From JBEISR01 sp044337705 (GTDB lineage Bacteria > Planctomycetota > Planctomycetia > Pirellulales > Pirellulaceae), in the NCBI GenBank assembly GCA_044337705.1, contig JBIINB010000009.1, forward strand, positions 3,971 to 67,970: DNA of 64,000 bases, read 5' to 3'. The translations under genes and the position numbers were made by a program. A model generated the notes under the pieces. The model was not told the origin of the DNA. It ran no database searches and was given only the letters and a program-made list of their open reading frames with translations. Shown piece by piece: positions 8,646 through 16,064 of the stretch (its first letter is position 1; each line of letters begins with the position of its first letter).

Positions 8646-9761
8646 ATGAAGCCCGCCGCACCTCCACCGAAAAACTTCTCTGAGTGGCTGACGGCTGGTC
8701 TGGCAACGCTGGAGGAGAATCCCCCCTTCCAGCATGGCAATGCCCTGGCAGCGGCTCTCGATGGCCCTGCTGCCTCGGCGGAGACGCAGTGGCCGTCCCG
8801 CGAACTATCCGCATGCGGACAACACGGGGTCCATCGATGGTTTCTTTCGGAAGTGCATGGGGGCTACGGGTGGCCACAGGAAGAGGTACTGCACGGGTAT
8901 CGATGGCTAGCCGGTCGCTCCCTGCAGACCGCCTTCATCCTGACGCAGCGAGTCGCCGCGGTGAAGCGGATCGCGCAGGGCGGTTCAGACGAGCTATCCC
9001 AGTGGCTGCCTCACCTAGCCGACGGCAGCGTGTTCGCCACAGTTGGCATCAGCCACCTGACCACCAGTCGCCAGCACCTGGCAGGGCCGGCGCTCCGTGC
9101 GAAACAGGCTAGCAACGGCATTTGGCACCTCGATGGCTATTGCCCCTGGGTCACCGGTGCCCACCATGCTCAGATCCTCGTGGTCGGAGCCATCGACCCT
9201 GCTGGACAGTCCCATTTCTTCGCCATTCCACTTCCGCACCCTCACATCGCTTGCCACACGCCCGAATCGCTTCTGGCGCTTCAGGGTAGCCATACAGGGA
9301 AGGTGGAACTGAGCGATGCATCAATTCCCGACGCATTCCGACTGCGTCTGCCCCCTGGCGGCGACAATTCGGCAGGCAACCTCTCAACCAGCGTGCTCGC
9401 TCTTGGACTTGCCGACCGAGCCTGCCGATTCCTGCAGGAGGCTTCTTCCCAACGACCGAATCTGGCCGATTCTGCAATGCAATTCCAAAAGCAGATCGAT
9501 CAGCTGCACCAGCAGCTGGTCGATTCTGCGCTGGGCATTCAGTCCCACGCCACCCCGTCGACCTTGCGAAGCGGCGCCAATGAATTGGTGCTTCGCGTCA
9601 CCCAAGCCGCCTTGGTGGCGGCCAAAGGAGAAGGCTTTCTGGCTCAGCATCCGGCCAATCGATGGGCGCGCGAGGCGATGTTCTTTCTAGTCTGGAGCTG
9701 CCCCGCCACGGTCGCTCAGTCCCACCTGGACCACTGGTCCATGTCCTGCTCGGACAGCTGA
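8646..9761 (+). CDS. Acyl-CoA dehydrogenase-like flavoprotein
   Basis: The 371-residue product resembles acyl-CoA dehydrogenases. It has an N-terminal helical part, a middle beta domain with FATVGISHLTTSRQHL and GIWHLDGYCPWVTGA (flavin and acyl-CoA contact region), and a helical C-terminus ending HPANRWAREAMFFLVWSCP. Members of this family oxidise acyl-CoA thioesters using FAD. I cannot identify the catalytic glutamate with confidence, and the GxG-rich C-terminal FAD segment is short, so the chemistry may have diverged. The start ATG is 19 bases after the DUF423 stop. No electron-transfer flavoprotein or thiolase gene is nearby to hint at a pathway. Confidence 0.8.
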   Translation: MKPAAPPPKNFSEWLTAGLATLEENPPFQHGNALAAALDGPAASAETQWPSRELSACGQHGVHRWFLSEVHGGYGWPQEEVLHGYRWLAGRSLQTAFILTQRVAAVKRIAQGGSDELSQWLPHLADGSVFATVGISHLTTSRQHLAGPALRAKQASNGIWHLDGYCPWVTGAHHAQILVVGAIDPAGQSHFFAIPLPHPHIACHTPESLLALQGSHTGKVELSDASIPDAFRLRLPPGGDNSAGNLSTSVLALGLADRACRFLQEASSQRPNLADSAMQFQKQIDQLHQQLVDSALGIQSHATPSTLRSGANELVLRVTQAALVAAKGEGFLAQHPANRWAREAMFFLVWSCPATVAQSHLDHWSMSCSDS

Positions 9762-9827
9762 ATGCAGAGCAGGGGAGGACTATTGGCCAGCCCGGAAAGT
9801 CGATACCCATTCCGATCGCGATATTTG

Positions 9828-9841
9828 CGCTAAAAATTTAG
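9828..9841. promoter_or_regulatory. Putative BlaI operator, upstream copy
   Basis: This is the palindrome GCTAAAAATTTAGC, two 6-base arms around AA. Extended by one base (9828-9842) it is the exact reverse complement of 9871-9885. It lies 65 bases before a BlaI-family gene. Repressors of this family bind short AT-rich dyads as dimers, so autoregulation is inferred. Confidence 0.65.
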
Positions 9842-9850
9842 CCGCTGTAG

Positions 9851-9879
9851 CTTGCCGGATCTTCAAGCGATGGCTAAAT
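9851..9879 (+). promoter_or_regulatory. Predicted sigma70-type promoter of the blaI-M56 operon
   Basis: TTGCCG (9851-9856), a 17-base spacer and TAAATT (9874-9879) form a fair match to the -35/-10 consensus. The -10 box lies inside the downstream palindromic operator, as expected for a repressed promoter. Transcription would start about 15-20 bases before the ATG at 9907. Confidence 0.5.
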
Positions 9880-9885
9880 TTTTAG
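9872..9885. promoter_or_regulatory. Putative BlaI operator, downstream copy
   Basis: GCTAAATTTTTAGC matches the upstream operator in both arms, with TT instead of AA at the centre. The centres are 44 bases apart, about four helical turns, so two repressor dimers could bind the same DNA face. It covers the predicted -10 box and ends 21 bases before the BlaI start codon. Confidence 0.65.
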
Positions 9886-9906
9886 CAGTCTCAGACCGCC
9901 CCCTTC

Positions 9907-10320
9907 ATGGCCTCAACGATGCCCACTCCCGACGAACCCCAGCTAAGCCGTCGCGAACGCCAGATTCTTGATGTCGTTTACGCTCTGGGACAGGCTTCGG
10001 CCGCTCAGGTCATGGCTCATCTTCCCGATGCTCCGAGTAAAACCGCCGTCCGAACGTTCCTTCGCATCCTGGAGGAAAAAGGGCACCTAGTGCACAAGGA
10101 GGACGGGCGGACCTACGTCTATCGGCCCAGTCGTCCACGACAGCGTGCCGGAACGGGCGCTTTTCGACGTGTGCTCGATGTCTTCTTCGGTGGCTCTTTG
10201 GAACATGCCGTCGCCGCGCATCTGGGGGAATCCGCCGCACAGCTCGACGAAGCCCAACTCAAGCGACTGGTCGATCTCATCCAAAAGGCCCGCAAGGCAC
10301 GAAAGGAAAACGGCTCATGA
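9907..10320 (+). CDS. BlaI/MecI/CopY-family transcriptional repressor
   Basis: This 137-residue winged-helix repressor opens with LSRRERQILDVVYALGQASAAQVMAHL, followed by the recognition helix SKTAVRTFLRILEEKGHL and the wing KEDGRTYVYRP. The C-terminal helices, rich in charged residues, form the dimerisation part. In characterised systems a membrane M56 peptidase triggers loss of repression by cleaving BlaI. That partner lies immediately downstream with a 4-base ATGA overlap. Two palindromes in the leader are the likely operators. Planctomycetes carry many such pairs not linked to beta-lactamases, and no beta-lactamase is present here, so the inducing signal is unknown. Confidence 0.93.
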   Translation: MASTMPTPDEPQLSRRERQILDVVYALGQASAAQVMAHLPDAPSKTAVRTFLRILEEKGHLVHKEDGRTYVYRPSRPRQRAGTGAFRRVLDVFFGGSLEHAVAAHLGESAAQLDEAQLKRLVDLIQKARKARKENGS

Positions 10321-12911
10321 TTGAATTCCTCGGGCAAGTTGCAGAGGCGGGACCAGAGTTGGCCATCCGATCGACCGTGTTGTTTGTTCTTGCGATCGGC
10401 TTGTCGATGGCTTGGCCCCGAGCCTCTGCGGCGCAAAGGCACCTGCTTTGGAACGCTGCGTTGGCCGGTTCACTGGTGCTTCCTATCCTCTACTTTAGTG
10501 TTCCCAAGTACCGCGTTTGGCCTGCGTGGACCGACTGGATGGCGCAAGGCGATTCAGTTCCGCAACTGAATCGCAAAACTGGCAAGAACGATTTATCCTC
10601 CATCTCGCATGCTCCTTCGCAGGTTGCGCTGGACGCGTCGCCGGAAATTCCCTCCGCTGCTCCCATTCGCGTTCAGCCCTCTGGTTTCTTTCGCTCCAAG
10701 TCGATTCAGCCGATTCTAGGAACTCTGTGGTTGGCAGGCGTATCTCTGGGATTGGCAAGACTTTGGTTTGGGTTCGCACGCTTGCGCTCGATCGCTCGCC
10801 ATACAGATCCGGCCCGTGGGCAACTGGAATCGATGCTTAAGGAGCTTTCCCATGAGCTGGGGATTGGCCAGCCCGTAAAGGGGCTGGTATCGCGCGATCC
10901 GCTTAGTCCCATGACATGGGGGTGGTGGCGCCCGGTCGTCGCGCTGCCTGGTGAAGCAAACTCCTGGTCTGCCGAACGGCTGCGGCTGGTGCTGCTGCAT
11001 GAGCTTGCCCACGTGCGACGATTGGATTTTGTATCCCAATTGGCTGGGGAGCTGGCGCGATGCCTCTACTGGTTCCATCCGTTGGCGTGGTGGTGCTTAA
11101 GGCGCCTGCGGATAGAACAGGAAGTCGCCTGCGATGACTGGGTCCTGGCTAGTGGCGCACATCCCGAAGACTACGCGCAAGAATTGCTGGACATCACCGC
11201 CAACCTGCCTCACCCTTATCCGAAGGCAGGGGTTGCTCTTGCCATGAGTCGCACTCAAAGGATCGAAACCCGCATCCGTTCGATCCTCCAAGCCGATCGC
11301 AATCGCAATCGAGCCAGCACCTGGCGACGGATATCGATAGCAAGTCTCTTTGCAATGCTCGCCACAACAACCGCCCTCGTCGGACCGTCCGCCGTCGCCA
11401 AGACCAACCCGTCAGCCACTCCCATCATGCCCACTCCTGCCACTTCTGAAAGCGAAACGGGAAACAACGACGCGACCCCAGATCCGCAACAGGATCCTTT
11501 ACTGTCAGATGCCCAGCCACTGACTGAGGAATCCAAGGAGCGACTGAAAAACCTCGCAACCGGTCAGTCGTTTCCAGCCACTCGCCAGGATATGCCCTTG
11601 GCCATCGCGGCGCTTCAAGCCAACGATTGGACCATCCGCAGCCAATCTTGCTTGGCGATCGAAAAAATGGCATCCCGGAAACTCTTTGCGCCAGAAGATC
11701 TCCCGTCGCTCTGGGAAGGACTTCAGCCCAATCTGCAAAGCCAGCATCAGGACACCAGTGAATGGTCGGTGCGGGCCGTCGCCACGCTACTGCAGGAGCA
11801 TGAGCTTTTCAGCAGCCCCTTCTGGTCCCAACAGGATTGGATGCTGGAACGCGAACCGACACCAGCCGATCGATCGGCTGGTGAGTTCCTGAAGGGCTCG
11901 TTCGAAGAGAGCCTGCTGCTGCTTGGCAGCAGCGACCGTGAGCTGCAGCGGAGGGGTGCAAACCTGACCAGCCAACTGCTGAAGCATCTGCCGCAATCGA
12001 AGCAGGAAAAAGCGATCCGCAGCTTGCTGGACATTCCATTTGAGACACAGACAGCCGCGAACCCAAGCAGCTCTCTGGCCCGCTGCCGCAGGCAGGTGAC
12101 GATTGCCCTCGTTCATTCCGCATCTGTCATCCCAGCGGAATCTTCTGTAGGAGAGGTCGCTGAACGATTGTTGGAGGCATCCAAGGACGTCGACGCTGTG
12201 ATGAATGATGGTGTCTATCGTGGATTGGCCTTTCTGGCTGACAAAACCCAAGGGGAACTGCGTCAGCGGATCGTGCGCGCGGTGGTTTTGGCCGCAACAG
12301 ATCGTCGATGGATCTATTCTCGCACCTCCGGGATCTCAACGCCTCCTCGACACCATGGTGCCGACGCACTAACCATCCTGGCCCCAGGTTTGACCAGTGA
12401 AGAACTGCTTCTGGCTCAGGAGGCGATTCCACCTCTGCCCGAAGGAGAGGGAAATCGAGCAGCTTACGATGCGATGTATCTGGAGGTGCTGCAGGCGCTT
12501 GCCGGACGCAAGAAGGAATTGGAATCGAAGATGCAGCCTGCAGCGCGCGAGGAAGAAGATCTGGCCTTCTTCGAAAAAAAATACAAGAAGAAATTCACCG
12601 AAGTAAAACCAAAAAGCGAGTATCCGGACCCCGACCAGTTCTACTCCGCCATCGCCAAGGAACTTGGTATCTCAGAGATTGCCTGGAAGGCAGCAGCAGA
12701 GAAGTTCGGCTGGAAAAAGGAGGACGGCCGAAACACCTTTGCCATGTTGAAGGGAGGCCCCACCTCGGAAGGCGGAGAAGGAACCTGGGACGTCTTCTTC
12801 ATACGGTCCATGATCAACCCCGAGACGAAACGACCGGACCCTGCCACCATCGAGCGGGTGATGGTGCAGATCGACTATGACGGGAAAATCTCCTTCCCAA
12901 AGATTCCTTAG
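10317..12911 (+). CDS. M56-family (BlaR1/MecR1-like) membrane metallopeptidase with long C-terminal extension
   Basis: The 864-residue product starts with hydrophobic helices (about residues 15-35 and 40-60, and another near 125-150). The zinc-peptidase core follows, with HELAH at 228-232 and the downstream EQEVACDDWVL motif. After a further membrane segment (near residue 345) comes a long region predicted to be outside the cytoplasm. It contains HEAT-like helical stretches (about 400-700) and a charged terminal part (about 745-864). It has no penicillin-binding sensor domain like that of BlaR1. It probably acts as the sensor-protease for the adjacent BlaI repressor, whose stop overlaps its ATG. 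The ligand and the role of the C-terminal region cannot be read from the sequence. Confidence 0.88.
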   Translation: MIEFLGQVAEAGPELAIRSTVLFVLAIGLSMAWPRASAAQRHLLWNAALAGSLVLPILYFSVPKYRVWPAWTDWMAQGDSVPQLNRKTGKNDLSSISHAPSQVALDASPEIPSAAPIRVQPSGFFRSKSIQPILGTLWLAGVSLGLARLWFGFARLRSIARHTDPARGQLESMLKELSHELGIGQPVKGLVSRDPLSPMTWGWWRPVVALPGEANSWSAERLRLVLLHELAHVRRLDFVSQLAGELARCLYWFHPLAWWCLRRLRIEQEVACDDWVLASGAHPEDYAQELLDITANLPHPYPKAGVALAMSRTQRIETRIRSILQADRNRNRASTWRRISIASLFAMLATTTALVGPSAVAKTNPSATPIMPTPATSESETGNNDATPDPQQDPLLSDAQPLTEESKERLKNLATGQSFPATRQDMPLAIAALQANDWTIRSQSCLAIEKMASRKLFAPEDLPSLWEGLQPNLQSQHQDTSEWSVRAVATLLQEHELFSSPFWSQQDWMLEREPTPADRSAGEFLKGSFEESLLLLGSSDRELQRRGANLTSQLLKHLPQSKQEKAIRSLLDIPFETQTAANPSSSLARCRRQVTIALVHSASVIPAESSVGEVAERLLEASKDVDAVMNDGVYRGLAFLADKTQGELRQRIVRAVVLAATDRRWIYSRTSGISTPPRHHGADALTILAPGLTSEELLLAQEAIPPLPEGEGNRAAYDAMYLEVLQALAGRKKELESKMQPAAREEEDLAFFEKKYKKKFTEVKPKSEYPDPDQFYSAIAKELGISEIAWKAAAEKFGWKKEDGRNTFAMLKGGPTSEGGEGTWDVFFIRSMINPETKRPDPATIERVMVQIDYDGKISFPKIP

Positions 12912-13290
12912 TGACAAATGCAAAGGCTCCCATTCCCGCTCCACTCCCACCGGCAGTCCTTGGTCATGAGCCGACCAAGCGACTCCGTGGCGCCCATTTG
13001 ATCGAGGACTGAACATTCAGGAGGATGTCCATGCGATCCAGCTTCTGAGGAACCAATTCCACCAAAAGCCTTCCTGTTCGACTCCATATCGCCCCCTCTC
13101 ATTTTCGTCGCCCTCACCTTGGCTCCGGTCGGTCTCCCTTGTTGCTTACACCCTGATTCCCGGTACATTGCCCAAGGCGAACGGGGTGGGAAAAGAACCA
13201 GAGCGATCCGATGCGTGCTGTCAGCCCTTGGCGAGTAGGGCAAAGCAGGGCGGATATCGGGTACCGGTCCGGACAATAAGGGGGAACCGA
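12912..13290. other. Intergenic region; no gene seen
   Basis: This is the gap between the M56 peptidase stop and the preferred TTG start of the flavin oxidoreductase. Open frames on both strands are unfamiliar. I see no T-tract hairpin after the peptidase gene. Confidence 0.5.
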
Positions 13291-14715
13291 TTGAGACAGA
13301 TTCAGACCGACTATCTGGTTGTCGGCGCGGGTGCAGCAGGGATGGCGTTTGTCGACGCGCTGATCGAACACGCCGATGTCCGTGTCACGCTACTGGACCG
13401 ACGCCATGCCCCTGGCGGCCATTGGCTGGATGCCTATCCGTTTGTCCGGCTTCACCAAGCATCGCAATTCTACGGAGTGGCATCAACGCCACTGAGCGAC
13501 GGCCGGCTGCAAAGTGAAGGGCCGGAAGCAGGCCTGCACCAACGGGCAGCAGCACCCGAGATCGTCGCCTACTACGCGCGCGTCATGGATCGCCTAGTCG
13601 CCTCCGGAAAAGTCACCTTCCATCCGCACAGCGACTACCATGGCCAAGGGCAGTTCACTTCGCTGGATTCTGGCCAGCGGTTTGTGGTGCCCGATACATG
13701 CCGCGTGGTCGACGCCAGGTACCTTTCCCCAAGCATCCCGGCGCGAACCGCCACCCCATTTGAAGCTGCCGAGGGAGTTCGCGTCATTCCAGTCAACCAA
13801 CTCCCAGATATCGCGCCATCGACTAGCCATTTCGTCATCGTCGGCGCCGGCAAGACAGCGACGGACGCCATCGTCTGGCTGATCGGGCAGGGTATCACCC
13901 CCGATGCCATCTGCTGGGTTCGCCCACGCGATCCCTGGATGTTCGATCGCGCGGTCGTGCAGCCCGACCCGGTCATCTACACGGGGATGGTGGCAGATAT
14001 CTTCGAGTCAGCCGCGCAAGCTGACTCTGTCGACGATCTTTTTCTCCGAATGGAAGAACGGGGTGTCATGCTTCGGATCGATCAAAGCGTCACACCAACC
14101 ATGGCCAAGACCCCCACGCTGGCCCGCTGGGAACTGAATCGGCTGCGAACCGTCGAGCATGTCGTGCGATTGGGACACGTCCGGCGCATCGCACCCGGTC
14201 GCATGGTGTGCGATCGGGGAGACGCAGCGATCGATCGCCAGGCAGTCGTGGTGCACTGCGCCGCCCCGGGACTTCGGTATCCACCCACCATCCCGGTCTG
14301 GGGACCCGAGGCAATCACGCTGCAGTCGGTGGCAACCGGACCGATCTTCGGCGCGGCGATTGCAGGCTACCTGGAGGCGACGCGCAAGGAGGATATCGAA
14401 AAAAATCGGCTCTGCATCCCTCACCCATACCCCGACTCGTGCGCCGATTGGCCACGGTTCATGGTCCTGAGCGCCAAAGGATCGGCCGCGCTGGCCAAGG
14501 AGCCCGACGTCCTCCAGTGGGCGCACAGCACCAGCCTCTTTCGTTCACGAATCCCCGCCGAGCGAGCCGGGCAGGCCGATGTCGTGGCCGCAGTGGCTAG
14601 GCTACATGCCGCCCGCCAGACCGGATTGCCACGGCTGGAAGCATGGAGCGGGATTGCGGAGAAAAGGGATCGAGGGGATTCGTTCGGTGTGGCTGGAGAT
14701 AGGAACGGGCCTTGA
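13291..14715 (+). CDS. Flavin-dependent monooxygenase-like NAD(P)/FAD oxidoreductase
   Basis: The 474-residue product has two Rossmann nucleotide sites: the FAD motif VVGAGAAGMAFVDAL near the N-terminus and a second motif, VIVGAGKTATDAIVWL, near residue 185, probably for NADPH. The arrangement suggests the flavin-containing monooxygenase group. I prefer the TTG at 13291 because GGGGG (13280-13284) is well placed and the FAD motif normally lies within ten residues of the N-terminus. The frame can be extended to an ATG at 13168, adding 41 unfamiliar residues. The gene stands alone, so its substrate cannot be inferred. A GC-rich hairpin lies downstream between it and a convergent gene. Confidence 0.8.
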   Translation: MRQIQTDYLVVGAGAAGMAFVDALIEHADVRVTLLDRRHAPGGHWLDAYPFVRLHQASQFYGVASTPLSDGRLQSEGPEAGLHQRAAAPEIVAYYARVMDRLVASGKVTFHPHSDYHGQGQFTSLDSGQRFVVPDTCRVVDARYLSPSIPARTATPFEAAEGVRVIPVNQLPDIAPSTSHFVIVGAGKTATDAIVWLIGQGITPDAICWVRPRDPWMFDRAVVQPDPVIYTGMVADIFESAAQADSVDDLFLRMEERGVMLRIDQSVTPTMAKTPTLARWELNRLRTVEHVVRLGHVRRIAPGRMVCDRGDAAIDRQAVVVHCAAPGLRYPPTIPVWGPEAITLQSVATGPIFGAAIAGYLEATRKEDIEKNRLCIPHPYPDSCADWPRFMVLSAKGSAALAKEPDVLQWAHSTSLFRSRIPAERAGQADVVAAVARLHAARQTGLPRLEAWSGIAEKRDRGDSFGVAGDRNGP

Positions 14716-14758
14716 GTCATCGGCTCTAACTGAGACGTTAAGAGGAGCCGTTAGAATG

Positions 14759-14779
14759 CCGGGGGACGAAGTCCCCCGG
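14759..14779. repeat. REP-like GC-rich hairpin, perfect 9-base stem
   Basis: CCGGGGGAC, a GAA loop and GTCCCCCGG form a perfect stem between two convergent genes, ending one base before the stop codon of the minus-strand gene. There is no T-tract. A related hairpin occurs at 26512-26529. From memory such elements are common in planctomycete intergenic regions. I could not check copy number. Confidence 0.6.
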
Positions 14780-15499
14780 TTATCGCGAGAACCTCTCTAT
14801 GATCGACCCCATCTGTGCGATCTGCTCGCGGCGTTCCTGAGCAACCTGCGACAAGTCGCTCTTGATCTGCCAGACCAACATGGCGATCGGCCCAAGGATG
14901 AACAGCAAGAAGCTTATGACAAGGATGGCGATCCACAGCGAGCGAAAACTCCAGGCATTGACCATCCCGCCCGGTACCAAGAGAACGAGCCCGAAAAGAA
15001 AGAAGCCCGACACCAAGAGCAGGATCGAAGTGTAGTAGGGTTTCCAGCGTCGATCGTCGATGGGCAATCGCACAAAAAAGGCTGGATCATTGAAAACAAA
15101 TCTTCTTTCGCTGGTGCAGTTTCTCGCCACCAAGATCTCGTCATCAATCAAGCCCAGGGCCAGTCGATCCCCCCTTTGAAAAATCCCCTCGTGGGAAAGA
15201 TAGGAAAAGAAAAACATCCTCCAATTATCAAGCTGGGTGACGACGATATGCCGCTTTGCTTTCCATAACCGGAAGAACGGATGAGGCGATTTGGCGCCGC
15301 TGGGAATCTGCTCCCTCGGTATCGCAAGGCGTTTGCCGATGGGATCGATACCATCCACATCGATCATCAAATCGAGTCCCGTTGCGATCACTGTCCCATT
15401 GCGAATGTAGAACGCAAATTCGCACTGCAGATGATTGCCCCGCAAAATGATCGACTCTTCCGGCAGCTCGTCAGGATCAGCAGTCCAAAAAGAGATCAT
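14780..15499 (-). CDS. Hypothetical membrane protein with two C-terminal transmembrane helices
   Basis: I do not recognise this 239-residue protein. The first 150 residues are soluble-looking and include DLMIDVDGIDPIGKRLAIP and HIVVTQLDNWRMFFFSYLSHEG. Two strongly hydrophobic segments follow (about 160-180 and 190-213), then a short charged tail QERREQIAQMGSIIERFSR. The ATG at 15499 has GGAG eight bases upstream and overlaps the stop of the upstream open frame (ATGA), which suggests translational coupling. The frame also offers a GTG at 15508. The location is probably the inner membrane with the large N-terminal part on one face. Function is unknown. Confidence 0.65.
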   Translation of the reverse strand: MISFWTADPDELPEESIILRGNHLQCEFAFYIRNGTVIATGLDLMIDVDGIDPIGKRLAIPREQIPSGAKSPHPFFRLWKAKRHIVVTQLDNWRMFFFSYLSHEGIFQRGDRLALGLIDDEILVARNCTSERRFVFNDPAFFVRLPIDDRRWKPYYTSILLLVSGFFLFGLVLLVPGGMVNAWSFRSLWIAILVISFLLFILGPIAMLVWQIKSDLSQVAQERREQIAQMGSIIERFSR

Positions 15500-15783
15500 G
15501 GCAACCACTCCGGATCGGAAATCAGCCGAGCCAACGTCGCTCTTTTGACAGCCTCCATCATGCCAGCGTGAACCATCATTTCGCTACTGGATCTAAGGGA
15601 ATAGGGACATCGGAAGGTACCACAGATATTGAATTGTTCGACTCCTCCTAGCCCCTTGCGTAGAAACTTCCAGCCAGCAAGGAGTTCCTCGCGATTCCGA
15701 ATTGACCTCCGTCCCCTTTCATTTGTCCGTCCGAGTATCGGAAGGAATCGCGTCGCTGGGCTTTCTCGGTTCACCATTGGCAT
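15496..15783 (-). CDS. Hypothetical small protein, start uncertain, coupled to the downstream membrane protein
   Basis: This frame ends in ...LARLISDPEWLP with a TGA that overlaps the ATG of the next gene, which argues that at least its C-terminal part is translated. Its recognisable part is NREELLAGWKFLRKGLGG, followed by a Met-rich helix SSSEMMVHAGMMEAVKRATL. I give the ATG at 15783 as the start, but the frame runs back to 15951 and the N-terminal residues look non-coding. The same EELxxxWKxLR motif appears in another frame just upstream (15719-15856). This may therefore be the 3' part of a gene broken by a frameshift. The family is not recognised. Confidence 0.4.
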   Translation of the reverse strand: MPMVNRESPATRFLPILGRTNERGRRSIRNREELLAGWKFLRKGLGGVEQFNICGTFRCPYSLRSSSEMMVHAGMMEAVKRATLARLISDPEWLP

Positions 15784-15856
15784 TCCGGAGCAACTTCCAG
15801 CAGGCGTGGAGTTCCTCCACTTTCGCCAAACGCCGGGCGATGGAGGCGCTGTCCAT
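15719..15856 (-). CDS. Possible 45-residue ORF sharing a motif with its downstream neighbour
   Basis: The frame opens with ATG 15856 and reads MDSASIARRLAKVEELHACW, continuing to the motif WKLLRNANGEP, then stops at TGA 15719-15721. Its VEELHACWKLLR segment resembles REELLAGWKFLR in the frame at 15496-15783. Either the two are separate small proteins from a local duplication, or one gene was broken by a frameshift between about 15690 and 15720. No strong ribosome site is seen. Function is unknown. Confidence 0.3.
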   Translation of the reverse strand: MDSASIARRLAKVEELHACWKLLRNANGEPRKPSDAIPSDTRTDK

Positions 15857-16064
15857 GGAATCGGACCGCTAGCTGGAACCAGAAATTCAATATCCAGGGT
15901 CAATCTAGGACGGCGGTGGATGACCACAGACAAAACCACCATATAGGGCATAGCTTACCTTGTATCGCGCGAACGAATCGGGGAGCAGCAGCACCTGGGC
16001 GATCTTCATGGTCGCTAATTCCTGTTCATCGCCCTTGGAGATTCGAGGTATTCCCCACGGCAGC

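Noticed and set aside
12908..13276. A 122-residue minus-strand open frame in the gap after the M56 gene
   Set aside because: There is no recognisable family and no ribosome site, and its translation looks random.
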